This document shows, one piece after another, positions 1 to 6,804 of a stretch of DNA of 27,421 nt. Made by a program: the position numbers and the translations under genes. Origin of the DNA: CAZHOS01 sp964534605 (GTDB taxonomy: Bacteria > Patescibacteriota > Saccharimonadia > Saccharimonadales > VXPC01); NCBI GenBank assembly GCA_964534605.1, contig CAZHOS010000013.1, forward strand, positions 1 to 27,421. The letters run 5' to 3'. Below the pieces are notes generated by a model that saw only the letters and a list, made by a program, of their open reading frames with translations, was not told the origin of the DNA and made no database searches. Positions within the stretch are counted from its first letter, which is position 1. Each line of letters opens with the position of its first letter.

Positions 1-133
1 GCCATATGTTTGTTACCCTCTTAATCTAGTACTAGGATATAGCAAGGTCATGGCCAGCGCAAAGTGCATATGTTGTATTTTTTTGTCACATATAGCGTTT
101 GGACACCTATACACACGCTATTCATACACATGT

Positions 134-163
134 TTGACAAGCCTGCACATATCGGTGTAATGT
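134..163 (+). promoter_or_regulatory. candidate promoter of the large non-coding region
   Basis: TTGACA (134-139), an 18-nt spacer and TAATGT (158-163) resemble a sigma70-type promoter. Transcription would begin near 170 and run into the hairpin-rich non-coding region ending at the terminator at 1248-1276. A 7-bp inverted repeat, ATAGCGT (92-98) with ACGCTAT (115-121), lies just upstream. The true 5' end could be elsewhere. Confidence 0.4.
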
Positions 164-169
164 GTATGT

Positions 170-1276
170 ATCTGAGTGTGAGCTAACGCACAACTTGCAA
201 GCAAGGGGTACGTTGGCACTAACGAAATATTTCGTACATTCGGTGTAATTTAACAGACAAACTAGATACACCGTTTATGCGGCTATTTTTGTTGACGAAT
301 ATCATCAGCAGTAATAGCCGCATAGGCAACAATTCGCTGGCCGCGACGACTAAACATGATACCTCAAAGCCACCGACGACGGAAAACGTAACCCCCTTGC
401 TGAAGGGAAATATCAGTGTCGCAAAACAAACCGATTGCGCTTCTGGCGCAAGAAAGTGAGTTAATATGACGGCTTCGATGACCACCCCGCAGGCGCGGGG
501 ACCCTCGAAAGACAGCCAATCCATCGCAGCACACGACATTTCCGCCAAGTGCTCCCAACCTGACGTCGGCGCTCCATGCGCCGACGCTGTCCTCGACTGA
601 CCCGCACCGATGGGAACAACTCAGGTGTTTGGGGTGATGGTCCGGTCGTTTAATTGATGCGACTTTACTTGCGCAATCCAGCGTAAGCAAAGAATCAATG
701 TGAACCTACGACGTCCAAAAGGTTCACAAATGGCCAGGTAGTGTGTGCAGGGAGGCATCTCGGTACATACGCTACATCTGGTGAGATTGGGCTAAAGCTT
801 AATCTACTCTAAGGCGAAGGCCAGTCCTATCTGCACTCCTGCAGGTTGTGACCAAAGTAGTTAACTTGAGACACCAGTTAGCTCAGATGTATTCCCAGCG
901 GGGCTACATCTGAGCAAGATCGCTAACTAAGCAAAAGAGCTGCAGGACATGACTGAAAGTCCTGGTGGGTAGAGACCTGCAGTAGGGACACACATCCCTG
1001 GGACGACTCTACCCAACCAGGCAATTTCATTTGCGACTGCAACCAGCAGAGCCCCGGAACAACATCGTAATTCTGTTGTTCCGGGGCAAGTGATTAGCGT
1101 CGCATGTGCCTTGAGCACCTGTAGAAACATCTAGTTTGTCTTAGATTCCTAAGAGAGCTCCACGTAGCAGGCAATCAGCCTCCGTGTTGTAGCCCTTAGT
1201 CGAGTCAACTAGTACTCGCCAAAGATATCTGGCTAGAGGAAAACATAAACCGCGCTTTAATAGCGCGGTTTTCTCG
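170..1276 (+). ncRNA. candidate large structured non-coding RNA (~1.1 kb), family not recognised
   Basis: This stretch has no ORF resembling a protein but holds a dense series of stems. Examples are CGGTGTA 241-247 with 267-273; a 12-bp stem 276-287 with 313-324; CCCTT/AAGGG 394-407; TTGCGC/GCGCAA 435-451; CCCCGC/GCGGGG 485-500; and an 8-bp stem 565-572 with 578-585. Further on are ATTGAT/ATCAAT 653-658 with 694-699 enclosing CTTGCGC/GCGTAAG (one GU pair) 668-687; an 8-bp stem 699-706 with 721-728; and 738-747 with 766-775 (10 bp, two GU pairs) closed by CCAG/CTGG. Then come CTCAGATGTA 882-891 with 905-914 inside GTTAGC/GCTAAC; GGGTAGAG 967-974 with 1007-1014; a perfect 14-bp stem 1051-1064 with 1074-1087; and TCTTAG/CTAAGA 1139-1154. 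It is bounded by a promoter-like site and a terminator. I searched by eye for tmRNA, RNase P and SRP RNA signatures and found none convincing. It may be one RNA or several; strand rests on the terminator. Confidence 0.5.
1248..1276 (+). terminator. intrinsic terminator ending the non-coding RNA region
   Basis: A perfect 9-bp GC-rich stem, AACCGCGCT (1248-1256) with AGCGCGGTT (1262-1270), has a 5-nt loop and is followed by a T-rich run. No upstream coding gene exists for it to serve, which is the main argument that the preceding region is transcribed as RNA on the plus strand. Confidence 0.8.
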
Positions 1277-1359
1277 TTATTAGCCCCGATTCAACATAGG
1301 CAACCTAATTATATATGCATCTTAAGTGATTCATCTATTGCCACCAAAAAGCTGCATAG

Positions 1360-1391
1360 TAGGCATTGTTGTGCCTAGCTGGGGGTATAAT
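1360..1391 (+). promoter_or_regulatory. promoter of the SNase gene with upstream inverted repeat
   Basis: A perfect TATAAT hexamer (1386-1391) ends 7 nt before the ATG at 1399, leaving no room for a leader. An inverted repeat, TAGGCA (1360-1365) with TGCCTA (1372-1377), sits where the -35 region should be and could be an operator. Confidence 0.6.
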
Positions 1392-1398
1392 AGGGTTT

Positions 1399-1989
1399 AT
1401 GATCAGCTCTATAAAAGAATTCTCCCTGCAATTTCTACGTTTATTATTCTTGTTTGCGCTAACCCTGGCCGTCGTCTATCTATTCCAAGTTGTATTAAAA
1501 GAATACGTAGCTGGCTACGTAGCAGACGAGGTAGACGATACCGGCACCTATCTAGTCACCAATGTGTTTGACGGTGACACTATCGAGGTCGAATCTGGCG
1601 GCCAAACAGAGCGCGTACGTCTGATAGGGGTCGACACGCCCGAGACAGGTGGCAATGGCACAGACGTAGAGTGTTATGGCCACGAAGCCACAGACTATCT
1701 ACGCGAGGCCCTGCAGGGCAGGCGCGTGACGCTGCAGAGCGACCCCATTAACAGCAGCCGCGACAGATTCGACAGACTACTACGCTATGTATACCGTGAT
1801 GACGGGCTAGATATAAATCTAGAGATACTAAAAGGTGGCTACAGTCCCGAATACTCGGTCTTTCCGCTTAGCAGGCAGGCCGAATTTGCGGATGCCGCGT
1901 CCTTGGCCCAAAGCCAAGACGTCGGTCTATGGGCGGCCTGTGGGTCCAGTCTTGGCCGACCTACCGTGCAACTTGTCGGCTACTTTTAG
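1399..1989 (+). CDS. membrane-anchored/secreted thermonuclease (SNase family)
   Basis: This is a staphylococcal-nuclease-like endonuclease, expected to cleave DNA and RNA with Ca2+. From the ATG at 1399 it is 196 aa: a hydrophobic N-terminal anchor or signal (about residues 8-35), then an OB-fold SNase domain. Visible family residues are DGDT (calcium Asp), VRLIGVDTPE (first catalytic Arg, metal Asp and Glu), CYGHEA, and the second catalytic Arg in the RFDRLLRYVY segment. All expected active-site positions are present, so it is probably active outside the cytoplasm, perhaps scavenging nucleotides from host or environmental nucleic acid. An in-frame TTG at 1366 would lengthen it by 11 aa but overlaps the TATAAT box, so 1399 is preferred. 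The 3' end overlaps the convergent glycosyltransferase gene by 63 bp. Confidence 0.9.
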   Translation: MISSIKEFSLQFLRLLFLFALTLAVVYLFQVVLKEYVAGYVADEVDDTGTYLVTNVFDGDTIEVESGGQTERVRLIGVDTPETGGNGTDVECYGHEATDYLREALQGRRVTLQSDPINSSRDRFDRLLRYVYRDDGLDINLEILKGGYSPEYSVFPLSRQAEFADAASLAQSQDVGLWAACGSSLGRPTVQLVGYF

Positions 1990-2760
1990 GCCATACTCGG
2001 CAAACATCAGAGGCACTGCGCCCAGACCAATAATCGATCTCTCGACTACGCTGGCGACAGCCACAGCCCAGTAGCCATGTGCCCAGTAGGTTCGTGGTGC
2101 GCGCAGCTGGTAAGCCATGCTGCGCCACAGGGAAAGCTGAAACACGCTACGCGCAGAGTAGCCTACAGACAGAGCCGGCTCGTAAGCTGCCTTGTAGCCG
2201 TGGTCGTGTAGCAATATCCCCAGCTCGAAGTCCTCCCACAGCTCACGACGGTCATGGCTAGCAGAAGCCACATCTAGCCATACCGACTTTTTGATAGCAA
2301 AGTTACTGCCCCACAGAGGGTAAAACCCGCTGATGAACCTGTTAGTAGTAAACGTTACAAAACCCATCAGCCGGGCAGGGTAGCTAAAGCGCGTGTCGTA
2401 GGAATAGCCAGGTCCAGACAAGGCGTCCGGCGCTTGGGCACTGCTAAAGCGTGCTTTGATAGTTATTAGCCAATTGTCGGCAACTATGGTGTCGGCATCT
2501 ATACGCGCAACTAAGTCATTCTTGGCCGCCATCAACCCTGTACGCTGTGCGAATATCTGACCTTGCTGGGTTTCTGTTAATACTCTAACTCCCTTAAATC
2601 CTTTAGCAATGTCTATCGTATTATCTGCAGAGTTATTATCGATAACTATCACTTCATCCCCTTTACTAATCTGGGGCATCAAGGCGGTCAGACAATCACC
2701 AATATAGGCCCCTTCGTTATAGGTGGGGATTATTACGCTTATGCTAGTGGGCACTTTCAT
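1927..2760 (-). CDS. family 2 glycosyltransferase
   Basis: This is a 277-aa GT2 (GT-A fold) protein that would transfer a sugar from a nucleotide-sugar donor to a lipid or cell-surface glycan. The N-terminus shows the classic SVIIPTYNEG nucleotide-binding start (about residues 8-17) and VIVIDNNSADNT (about 38-49). The DxD-type metal site is in ARIDADT (about 86-92). A C-terminal region with aromatic and basic segments may sit on the membrane. The start is ATG at 2760; a GATAAT hexamer lies exactly 6 nt upstream, so the mRNA may be leaderless. It is divergent from the anchored glycosidase across a 41-bp gap, suggesting coordinated glycan assembly and trimming. Acceptor and linkage cannot be told from sequence. 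Confidence 0.9.
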   Translation of the reverse strand: MKVPTSISVIIPTYNEGAYIGDCLTALMPQISKGDEVIVIDNNSADNTIDIAKGFKGVRVLTETQQGQIFAQRTGLMAAKNDLVARIDADTIVADNWLITIKARFSSAQAPDALSGPGYSYDTRFSYPARLMGFVTFTTNRFISGFYPLWGSNFAIKKSVWLDVASASHDRRELWEDFELGILLHDHGYKAAYEPALSVGYSARSVFQLSLWRSMAYQLRAPRTYWAHGYWAVAVASVVERSIIGLGAVPLMFAEYGLKVADKLHGRSAKTGPTGRP

Positions 2761-2801
2761 GATAATATTATCCTAAAGATTAACTGTAAAAGCTAATATA
2801 T
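2761..2801. promoter_or_regulatory. 41-bp divergent promoter region (GT2 / glycosidase)
   Basis: Both genes must start transcription within or at the edge of these 41 bp. On the minus strand a GATAAT hexamer (2767-2772) is 6 nt from the GT2 ATG. On the plus strand AT-rich -10-like sequence (TAATAT at 2794-2799) abuts the ATG at 2802. No Shine-Dalgarno sequence is visible on either side. Confidence 0.5.
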
Positions 2802-3950
2802 ATGCCCGTCAAAAAAACCACCAAGAAGAAAACCACTACCAAAAAGACGTCGCTCAAGAAGTCTGCGCCAAAAAAAGCGCCTTCCAAAAAGGCTACTAGC
2901 AAGTCGTGGCTCAGACGCTTCTGGGCTAGTCGCAGCAAGCTTACCAAAGTAATCTTGGTGCTATACGCAGTAGGATTTTTAGTATTTGGCAGTATGTATG
3001 CTATCTCGGTTTGGTTCCGCATCAAACACGCGGACGAGCCAATCCAGTGGGGGACAACTTGGTCGTTCAAATACGCTCGCGAGCTAGGCATAGACCCCTT
3101 CCAAGGTTTCGAAGCAACCTTGCGTGATTTACCAATTAGCAGAGTGCGCATCATGAGCTACTGGGATCAACACGAGCCAGAGAACAATCAATACAATTGG
3201 GAAGAGCTAGATTGGCAGTTCGAACAGGCCGAGAAGTACGACACAGACGTTAGTCTAGCAGTCGGCCTCCGCCAGCCACGCTGGCCAGAATGTCATTGGC
3301 CGGGCTGGGCCCAAGAGCTAGAGTTTGCAGAGTGGCGCGAAGAGCTAAAGGATTATATGGCAGCTGTCGTCGAGCGCTACGACGACCATCCAGCGCTGGT
3401 CGAATACCAACTAGAGAACGAGTTTTTCTTGTCTGTGTTTGGAATCTGCCCAGATCACAGCCGCGAAAGGCTTGTCGACGAATACGAGTTCCTTAACGAC
3501 ATGACCGACACCCGCATAACCATCAGTCGCAGTAACAACGCGCTTGGCTGGCCCGTCAACGAGCCCGAACCAGACGATTACAGCGTTAGTGTCTACAAGC
3601 GCGTCTGGGACGTTACGTTTACCAAGCAGTACTTCGAGTATCCATTCCCGGCCTGGTTCTACGGATTCCTTGGCGGTATATCAGAGATAACACAGGGCAA
3701 GCAGAACTTCTTTATCCACGAACTGCAGGCAGAACCATGGGGGCCACGGCCAACAGCAGACCTCACAGCCGAAGAACAGCTAGAGTCTATGGATCCCCGC
3801 CGGCTAGAATCGAGGCTCAAATACGCTCACGATACAGGCATACGCACGATAGACATCTGGGGCAGCGAATGGTACTACTGGCAAATGACGGAGTTCGACA
3901 ACGACACTCTATGGACGACAGTCCAAACAGAACTCCCCAAACTAGACTAG
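2802..3950 (+). CDS. membrane-anchored TIM-barrel glycoside hydrolase with Lys-rich cytoplasmic tail
   Basis: This 382-aa protein has an N-terminal tail of about 46 residues extremely rich in Lys, Thr and Ala, one transmembrane helix (about 48-71), then an extracellular (alpha/beta)8-type glycosidase domain. Support for a clan GH-A-like retaining enzyme: a segment reading ENNQYNWEELDW typical of barrel glycosidases, an N-E pair in YQLENEF (acid/base candidate E207), and a late-strand Glu in IHELQAEPW (nucleophile candidate E307 or E311). The family number is uncertain; GH5, GH42 and GH39 are all possible. The positive-inside tail fits N-in/C-out topology. It probably trims surface or host glycans, and its divergent partner is a GT2 enzyme. 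Confidence 0.8.
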   Translation: MPVKKTTKKKTTTKKTSLKKSAPKKAPSKKATSKSWLRRFWASRSKLTKVILVLYAVGFLVFGSMYAISVWFRIKHADEPIQWGTTWSFKYARELGIDPFQGFEATLRDLPISRVRIMSYWDQHEPENNQYNWEELDWQFEQAEKYDTDVSLAVGLRQPRWPECHWPGWAQELEFAEWREELKDYMAAVVERYDDHPALVEYQLENEFFLSVFGICPDHSRERLVDEYEFLNDMTDTRITISRSNNALGWPVNEPEPDDYSVSVYKRVWDVTFTKQYFEYPFPAWFYGFLGGISEITQGKQNFFIHELQAEPWGPRPTADLTAEEQLESMDPRRLESRLKYAHDTGIRTIDIWGSEWYYWQMTEFDNDTLWTTVQTELPKLD

Positions 3951-3972
3951 CTTTTGCTTAAAAGATCAAGAA

Positions 3973-3978
3973 TAATAC
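3973..3978 (+). promoter_or_regulatory. -10-like hexamer for small ORF
   Basis: TAATAC ends 6 nt before the ATG at 3985. The same 6-nt spacing is seen before xth, gltX, the Nudix gene and both DM13 genes. Confidence 0.45.
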
Positions 3979-3984
3979 GAGCAT

Positions 3985-4152
3985 ATGGCCTTGTGCGAAA
4001 TCTCTAGAGAAGTTTCGGTCAGCGACAATGCCTTCATTGAATCCGGGCAGATAAACAGTGACCGGTCGATCCGCATCAAGTCTCTGAGTAAGCGTGTACT
4101 TAGAGCCGGATGGAATAGAGACTACATTCAAAGAACTTTCGGCTACGTGTAG
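3985..4152 (+). CDS. hypothetical 55-aa small protein
   Basis: An open frame of 55 codons fills the 306-bp gap between the glycosidase and smpB. It starts at ATG 3985 and ends at TAG 4150-4152. The product begins MALCEISREV and ends RDYIQRTFGYV; it is charged (Arg/Lys-rich second half), has no transmembrane segment or Cys motif, and is not recognised. A TAATAC hexamer exactly 6 nt upstream matches the leaderless layout of several well-supported genes nearby, which is the best evidence that it is real. It could be a small nucleic-acid-binding protein, but there is no direct evidence. The remaining gap up to smpB (4153-4256) is AT-rich promoter DNA. Confidence 0.5.
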   Translation: MALCEISREVSVSDNAFIESGQINSDRSIRIKSLSKRVLRAGWNRDYIQRTFGYV

Positions 4153-4241
4153 ATCTAACTCCTTTAATGGTGTTACCGCAAATACATGAACTATAGCTAT
4201 AAATATATAATATAATATTTATTAAAAATAATCAAATAGTG

Positions 4242-4247
4242 TAAACT
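4242..4247 (+). promoter_or_regulatory. -10-like hexamer of smpB
   Basis: TAAACT lies 9 nt before the smpB ATG within a very AT-rich stretch (4195-4245). A transcript would have a leader of 0-3 nt and no Shine-Dalgarno site. Confidence 0.45.
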
Positions 4248-4256
4248 GTTAGTAGT

Positions 4257-4721
4257 ATGAAAAAGCGCCCATCAAAGAATCTAACGAACTCTAAGGCTCG
4301 TTATGACTACGACCTAGAAGACTCGTATAGTGCGGGCATTGTTCTGAGTGGGGCAGAGGTCAAGAGCATACGTAGTTCGCATGTTAGCCTCAAAGGAGCT
4401 TTTGTGACTGTCAAAGACGGCGAAGCTTGGCTTAACAATATGCTTGTAACGCCGATCAGCACCAATGCTGCCAATATGCCCAGCGAGGTTCAGACACGTA
4501 ACCGCAAGCTGCTTTTAAAAGCTAGCGAGCTAGAGCAGATCCAAGCAGCCAAAAATAGCGGCCGCACTGTTGTGCCTACCAGGATTATTATCGGCAGATA
4601 CATTAAAGTCCAAGTTGCTGTAGCTAAGGGTAAAAAGAAGTACGACAAGCGCCAAACCCTCAAGCGCAAAACTCAAAACCGCGAGGCGGCTCGGGCAATG
4701 AGCAGGCTGGTTAAGAGATAA
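4257..4721 (+). CDS. smpB: SsrA-binding protein SmpB
   Basis: SmpB binds tmRNA and delivers it to stalled ribosomes for trans-translation. At 154 aa it has the standard length. The hallmarks are NSKARYDYDLEDSYSAGIVL near the start, the conserved SGAEVKSIR segment (about 31-39), the LNNM strand, and a basic C-terminal tail with KGKKKYDKRQTLK. That tail becomes helical in the decoding centre. ssrA often lies close to smpB, but I could not identify a tmRNA in this window; the structured region at 170-1276 lacks the canonical ends. Transcription appears monocistronic; the next gene is convergent, 3 nt beyond the stop. Confidence 0.97.
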   Translation: MKKRPSKNLTNSKARYDYDLEDSYSAGIVLSGAEVKSIRSSHVSLKGAFVTVKDGEAWLNNMLVTPISTNAANMPSEVQTRNRKLLLKASELEQIQAAKNSGRTVVPTRIIIGRYIKVQVAVAKGKKKYDKRQTLKRKTQNREAARAMSRLVKR

Positions 4722-4724
4722 GGA

Positions 4725-5345
4725 TTACTGCTCGGCTGCTGGCTGGTCGGCAATAAGAATCGGTCCGTAGTCACAGCTAAAGGCAGAGTCAGCAGACTCG
4801 TCTTCTGGCGGATTAACCATCATACTTATCTCGTACGATCCAGGCTGAGATAGCGGTAGGATGTACGCAAGATTTGCAGACTCGCCGCGTGACTGTTCTT
4901 CACCGTTGATGCTAAAGACATAGTCTAGTGGCTGCCAGTCCAGGTCGCCCTCGATTACGCCGCTTATATCCAGCACCTCACCCGTCTCGTCCAGGGTTCC
5001 TTCTAGCCGACAACTAGCTACTGTTTGAAAGACCACTCGCTCGATAACCTGTGGCTCAGGCACTTCTACATCGTTACGGTCGGCTAAATTCATCCCCAGC
5101 AGAAACAAACAACCACCAAATATCAGCATAGCCATACTAGCCAAGAAGCTGTAGGGAAGTGATCTGTCTTTTTTGGGCTTTTTGGCTTTTTTGTCTTTCT
5201 TCTTTTCGTCCGTGTTTACTGCTGGTTCACTCTCTGGTGGGGCCTGTGCAATTGGCACGGCCTCGTCCGTTGGGAATGCCTGGGGGTCTTTTGCTGGCAC
5301 CGCATCAGTTGCTTGCTGCTGGGCTTCTTTTTTTATTCCATCCAT
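4725..5345 (-). CDS. hypothetical single-pass membrane protein with Lys-rich cytoplasmic tail
   Basis: This 206-aa protein has an acidic/Pro-rich then Lys-rich N-terminal half (a KKKDKKAKKPKKDR cluster just before the membrane), one transmembrane helix (about 67-88), and an extracytoplasmic C-terminal domain of about 115 residues. That domain contains two Cys (in ASCRLEG and FSCDYG) that may form a disulfide, with beta-rich segments. I do not recognise a family. The tail layout resembles the anchored glycosidase and the sortase elsewhere in this window. The start ATG at 5345 has a TAAAAT hexamer 10 nt upstream and no clear Shine-Dalgarno. It is convergent with smpB. Confidence 0.75.
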   Translation of the reverse strand: MDGIKKEAQQQATDAVPAKDPQAFPTDEAVPIAQAPPESEPAVNTDEKKKDKKAKKPKKDRSLPYSFLASMAMLIFGGCLFLLGMNLADRNDVEVPEPQVIERVVFQTVASCRLEGTLDETGEVLDISGVIEGDLDWQPLDYVFSINGEEQSRGESANLAYILPLSQPGSYEISMMVNPPEDESADSAFSCDYGPILIADQPAAEQ

Positions 5346-5426
5346 AATGCTATTAATTTTACCACAACCTTTTTATGCTACCCAACGATTAAAACCTTGG
5401 ATTTTACACCTCCTGTAGATCTCTAG

Positions 5427-5432
5427 TATTAT
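5427..5432 (+). promoter_or_regulatory. -10 hexamer of xth, leaderless layout
   Basis: TATTAT ends 6 nt before the ATG at 5439. The predicted transcription start therefore coincides with the start codon. Confidence 0.55.
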
Positions 5433-5438
5433 GAGCGC

Positions 5439-6230
5439 ATGAAGTTAGTATCCTGGAATGTTAATGGCATCCGCGCCGCCTATAAAAAAGGTGGTCTTGA
5501 CGATGTTATGAGATTAGAGCCTGACGTACTCTGTATACAAGAGACCAAGGCTAACGAAGACCAGTCACCGTTCCACCCAGATGGCTACCATCAGATTTGG
5601 CACGATGGACAACGCAAAGGCTACTCCGGCACTGCCATATTCACTAAAGAAGAGCCATTGTCTACAAGACGCGGATTTAGCAAAGCTATCCAGGACAAAT
5701 ACGTATTCAAGGACAACTTCGGTGACACCACACTAGAGGGTAGACTAATAACTATCGAGCTGCCAGAGTTTTACATTGTGACCAGCTACACACCCAACTC
5801 CAAGCGCGCCTTAGAGCGACTAGACCACAGGCACAAAAACTGGGACCCAGCCTTCCGCGAATACCTGGACGAGCTACGCTCCCACAAGCCCGTACTGGCC
5901 TGCGGGGACCTTAACGTTGCCCATACAGAGATCGATCTGGCCCGCCCCAAAGACAACCGCAAGAACGCCGGTTTTACCGATGAGGAGAGGGAAGGTATAC
6001 AAAACCTCATTGACAGCGGCTACCTTGATACCTTCCGCGAGCTGCATCCAGACGCCGAAGACTGCTATACCTGGTGGTCCGCCTGGGGCAACGCCCGTGA
6101 CCGTAACGTTGGCTGGCGCATCGACTATTGGCTGGCCGATCCTGACATGATGCCGCGCGTCGTAGAGGCTCAGATCCACGCCGACATATTCGGCTCCGAC
6201 CACTGCCCAGTCAGCATCGAAATCAACTAG
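5439..6230 (+). CDS. xth: exodeoxyribonuclease III / AP endonuclease (Xth/ExoA)
   Basis: This is a base-excision-repair enzyme: it incises 5' to abasic sites and has 3'-5' exonuclease and phosphatase activity, Mg2+ dependent. The 263 aa match the family length. Visible motifs are KLVSWNVNGIRA at the N-terminus (metal-binding Asn), CIQETKA (metal Glu), YTPNS, the catalytic ACGDLNVAH (Asp and Asn), TWWS, WRIDYWL, and the terminal GSDHCPV with the catalytic His. Everything needed for activity is present. The ATG at 5439 follows a TATTAT hexamer by 6 nt. The last 8 bp overlap the convergent HAM1-like gene. Confidence 0.95.
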   Translation: MKLVSWNVNGIRAAYKKGGLDDVMRLEPDVLCIQETKANEDQSPFHPDGYHQIWHDGQRKGYSGTAIFTKEEPLSTRRGFSKAIQDKYVFKDNFGDTTLEGRLITIELPEFYIVTSYTPNSKRALERLDHRHKNWDPAFREYLDELRSHKPVLACGDLNVAHTEIDLARPKDNRKNAGFTDEEREGIQNLIDSGYLDTFRELHPDAEDCYTWWSAWGNARDRNVGWRIDYWLADPDMMPRVVEAQIHADIFGSDHCPVSIEIN

Positions 6231-6804
6231 ACTCTAAAGGCTCGAAGTCCTTAGCTAGGCCTTTCCGCTCGATATATCGTCGGAGCTTTTGGGCGGCAGT
6301 CTTGCGCATAGTTATCATCTTTTTATGATCCAAGCCCATCTCTGCAAAAGTCTCCGAAAATCCGTGCGGTTGAAATATGCTGTCCCAACCATATCCCTTC
6401 TCTTGCGAAGGGGGCACAATCATTCCACCCATCTCTGACTCAAAGAATACTGGTCCATGGCCTGGGTGCTGATAGCCAATAACAGTCTTTGCTCTGGCCC
6501 GGCGGTCGCCCAGACGGTTAAGGATATCGTATATTGTCTCTGGACCACTGACACCAACCATCCACTTCACATAAGGTCCCGGAAAGCCATTTAGACCCTC
6601 TAGATAAAGCCCTGTCTCATCTATCATCACCGAGGAGCCCTCTGGTAGCTCGGCAACAGCCTGCGCTAATTTATGCTTGGCCACCTTTAGCTGATCAAAG
6701 TCTTGCAGCTCCTGCAAAGCTATCTTGCTTTGATCTACCCAGGGCAAGACATCTTCTATCTCCCAGACTTTTCGGTAATGGTTGGTTACGAATTGTATCT
6801 TCAC
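6223..6804 (-). CDS. HAM1/RdgB-like non-canonical purine NTP pyrophosphatase
   Basis: This 193-aa protein is expected to hydrolyse ITP/XTP/dITP to the monophosphate and so keep deaminated purines out of nucleic acids. Family signatures are KIQFVTNHYRKVWEIE at the N-terminus (variant of the T-x-N-x-x-K motif), MIDETGLYLEGLNGFPGPYVKW in the middle, and GYGWDSIFQPHG...TFAEM near the C-terminus. The usual SHR after TFAEM is replaced by MITMRK, so this is a divergent member and its specificity could differ. I chose GTG at 6804 because it gives the normal N-terminus and overlaps the upstream TGA as GTGA, a translational-coupling arrangement; an ATG at 6816 is also possible. It is second in an operon with the HxT-motif protein. 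Confidence 0.88.
   Translation of the reverse strand: MKIQFVTNHYRKVWEIEDVLPWVDQSKIALQELQDFDQLKVAKHKLAQAVAELPEGSSVMIDETGLYLEGLNGFPGPYVKWMVGVSGPETIYDILNRLGDRRARAKTVIGYQHPGHGPVFFESEMGGMIVPPSQEKGYGWDSIFQPHGFSETFAEMGLDHKKMITMRKTAAQKLRRYIERKGLAKDFEPLESS

Noticed and set aside
940..990. RNase P RNA: TGAAAGTCC near 954 looks like the P4 5' strand
   Set aside because: The full GAGGAAAGTCC block and the ACAGAA partner region are absent.
219..1130. ORFs at 219-548(-), 277-459(+), 364-690(-) and 927-1130(-)
   Set aside because: They have no ribosome-binding sites or family features, overlap each other, and cover the hairpins of the candidate RNA; their amino-acid composition does not look like that of the real genes.
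1090..1165. tmRNA 3'-end resemblance (GCATGT...CTGTAGAAA...GAGCTCCA) and a GGCTTCGA element at 470-477 resembling a tmRNA 5' end
   Set aside because: The T-loop lacks the GGTTCGA core, the acceptor strands do not pair, and no tag ORF ending in Ala-Ala/stop codons was found. smpB nearby made this tempting, so a covariance search is still worthwhile.
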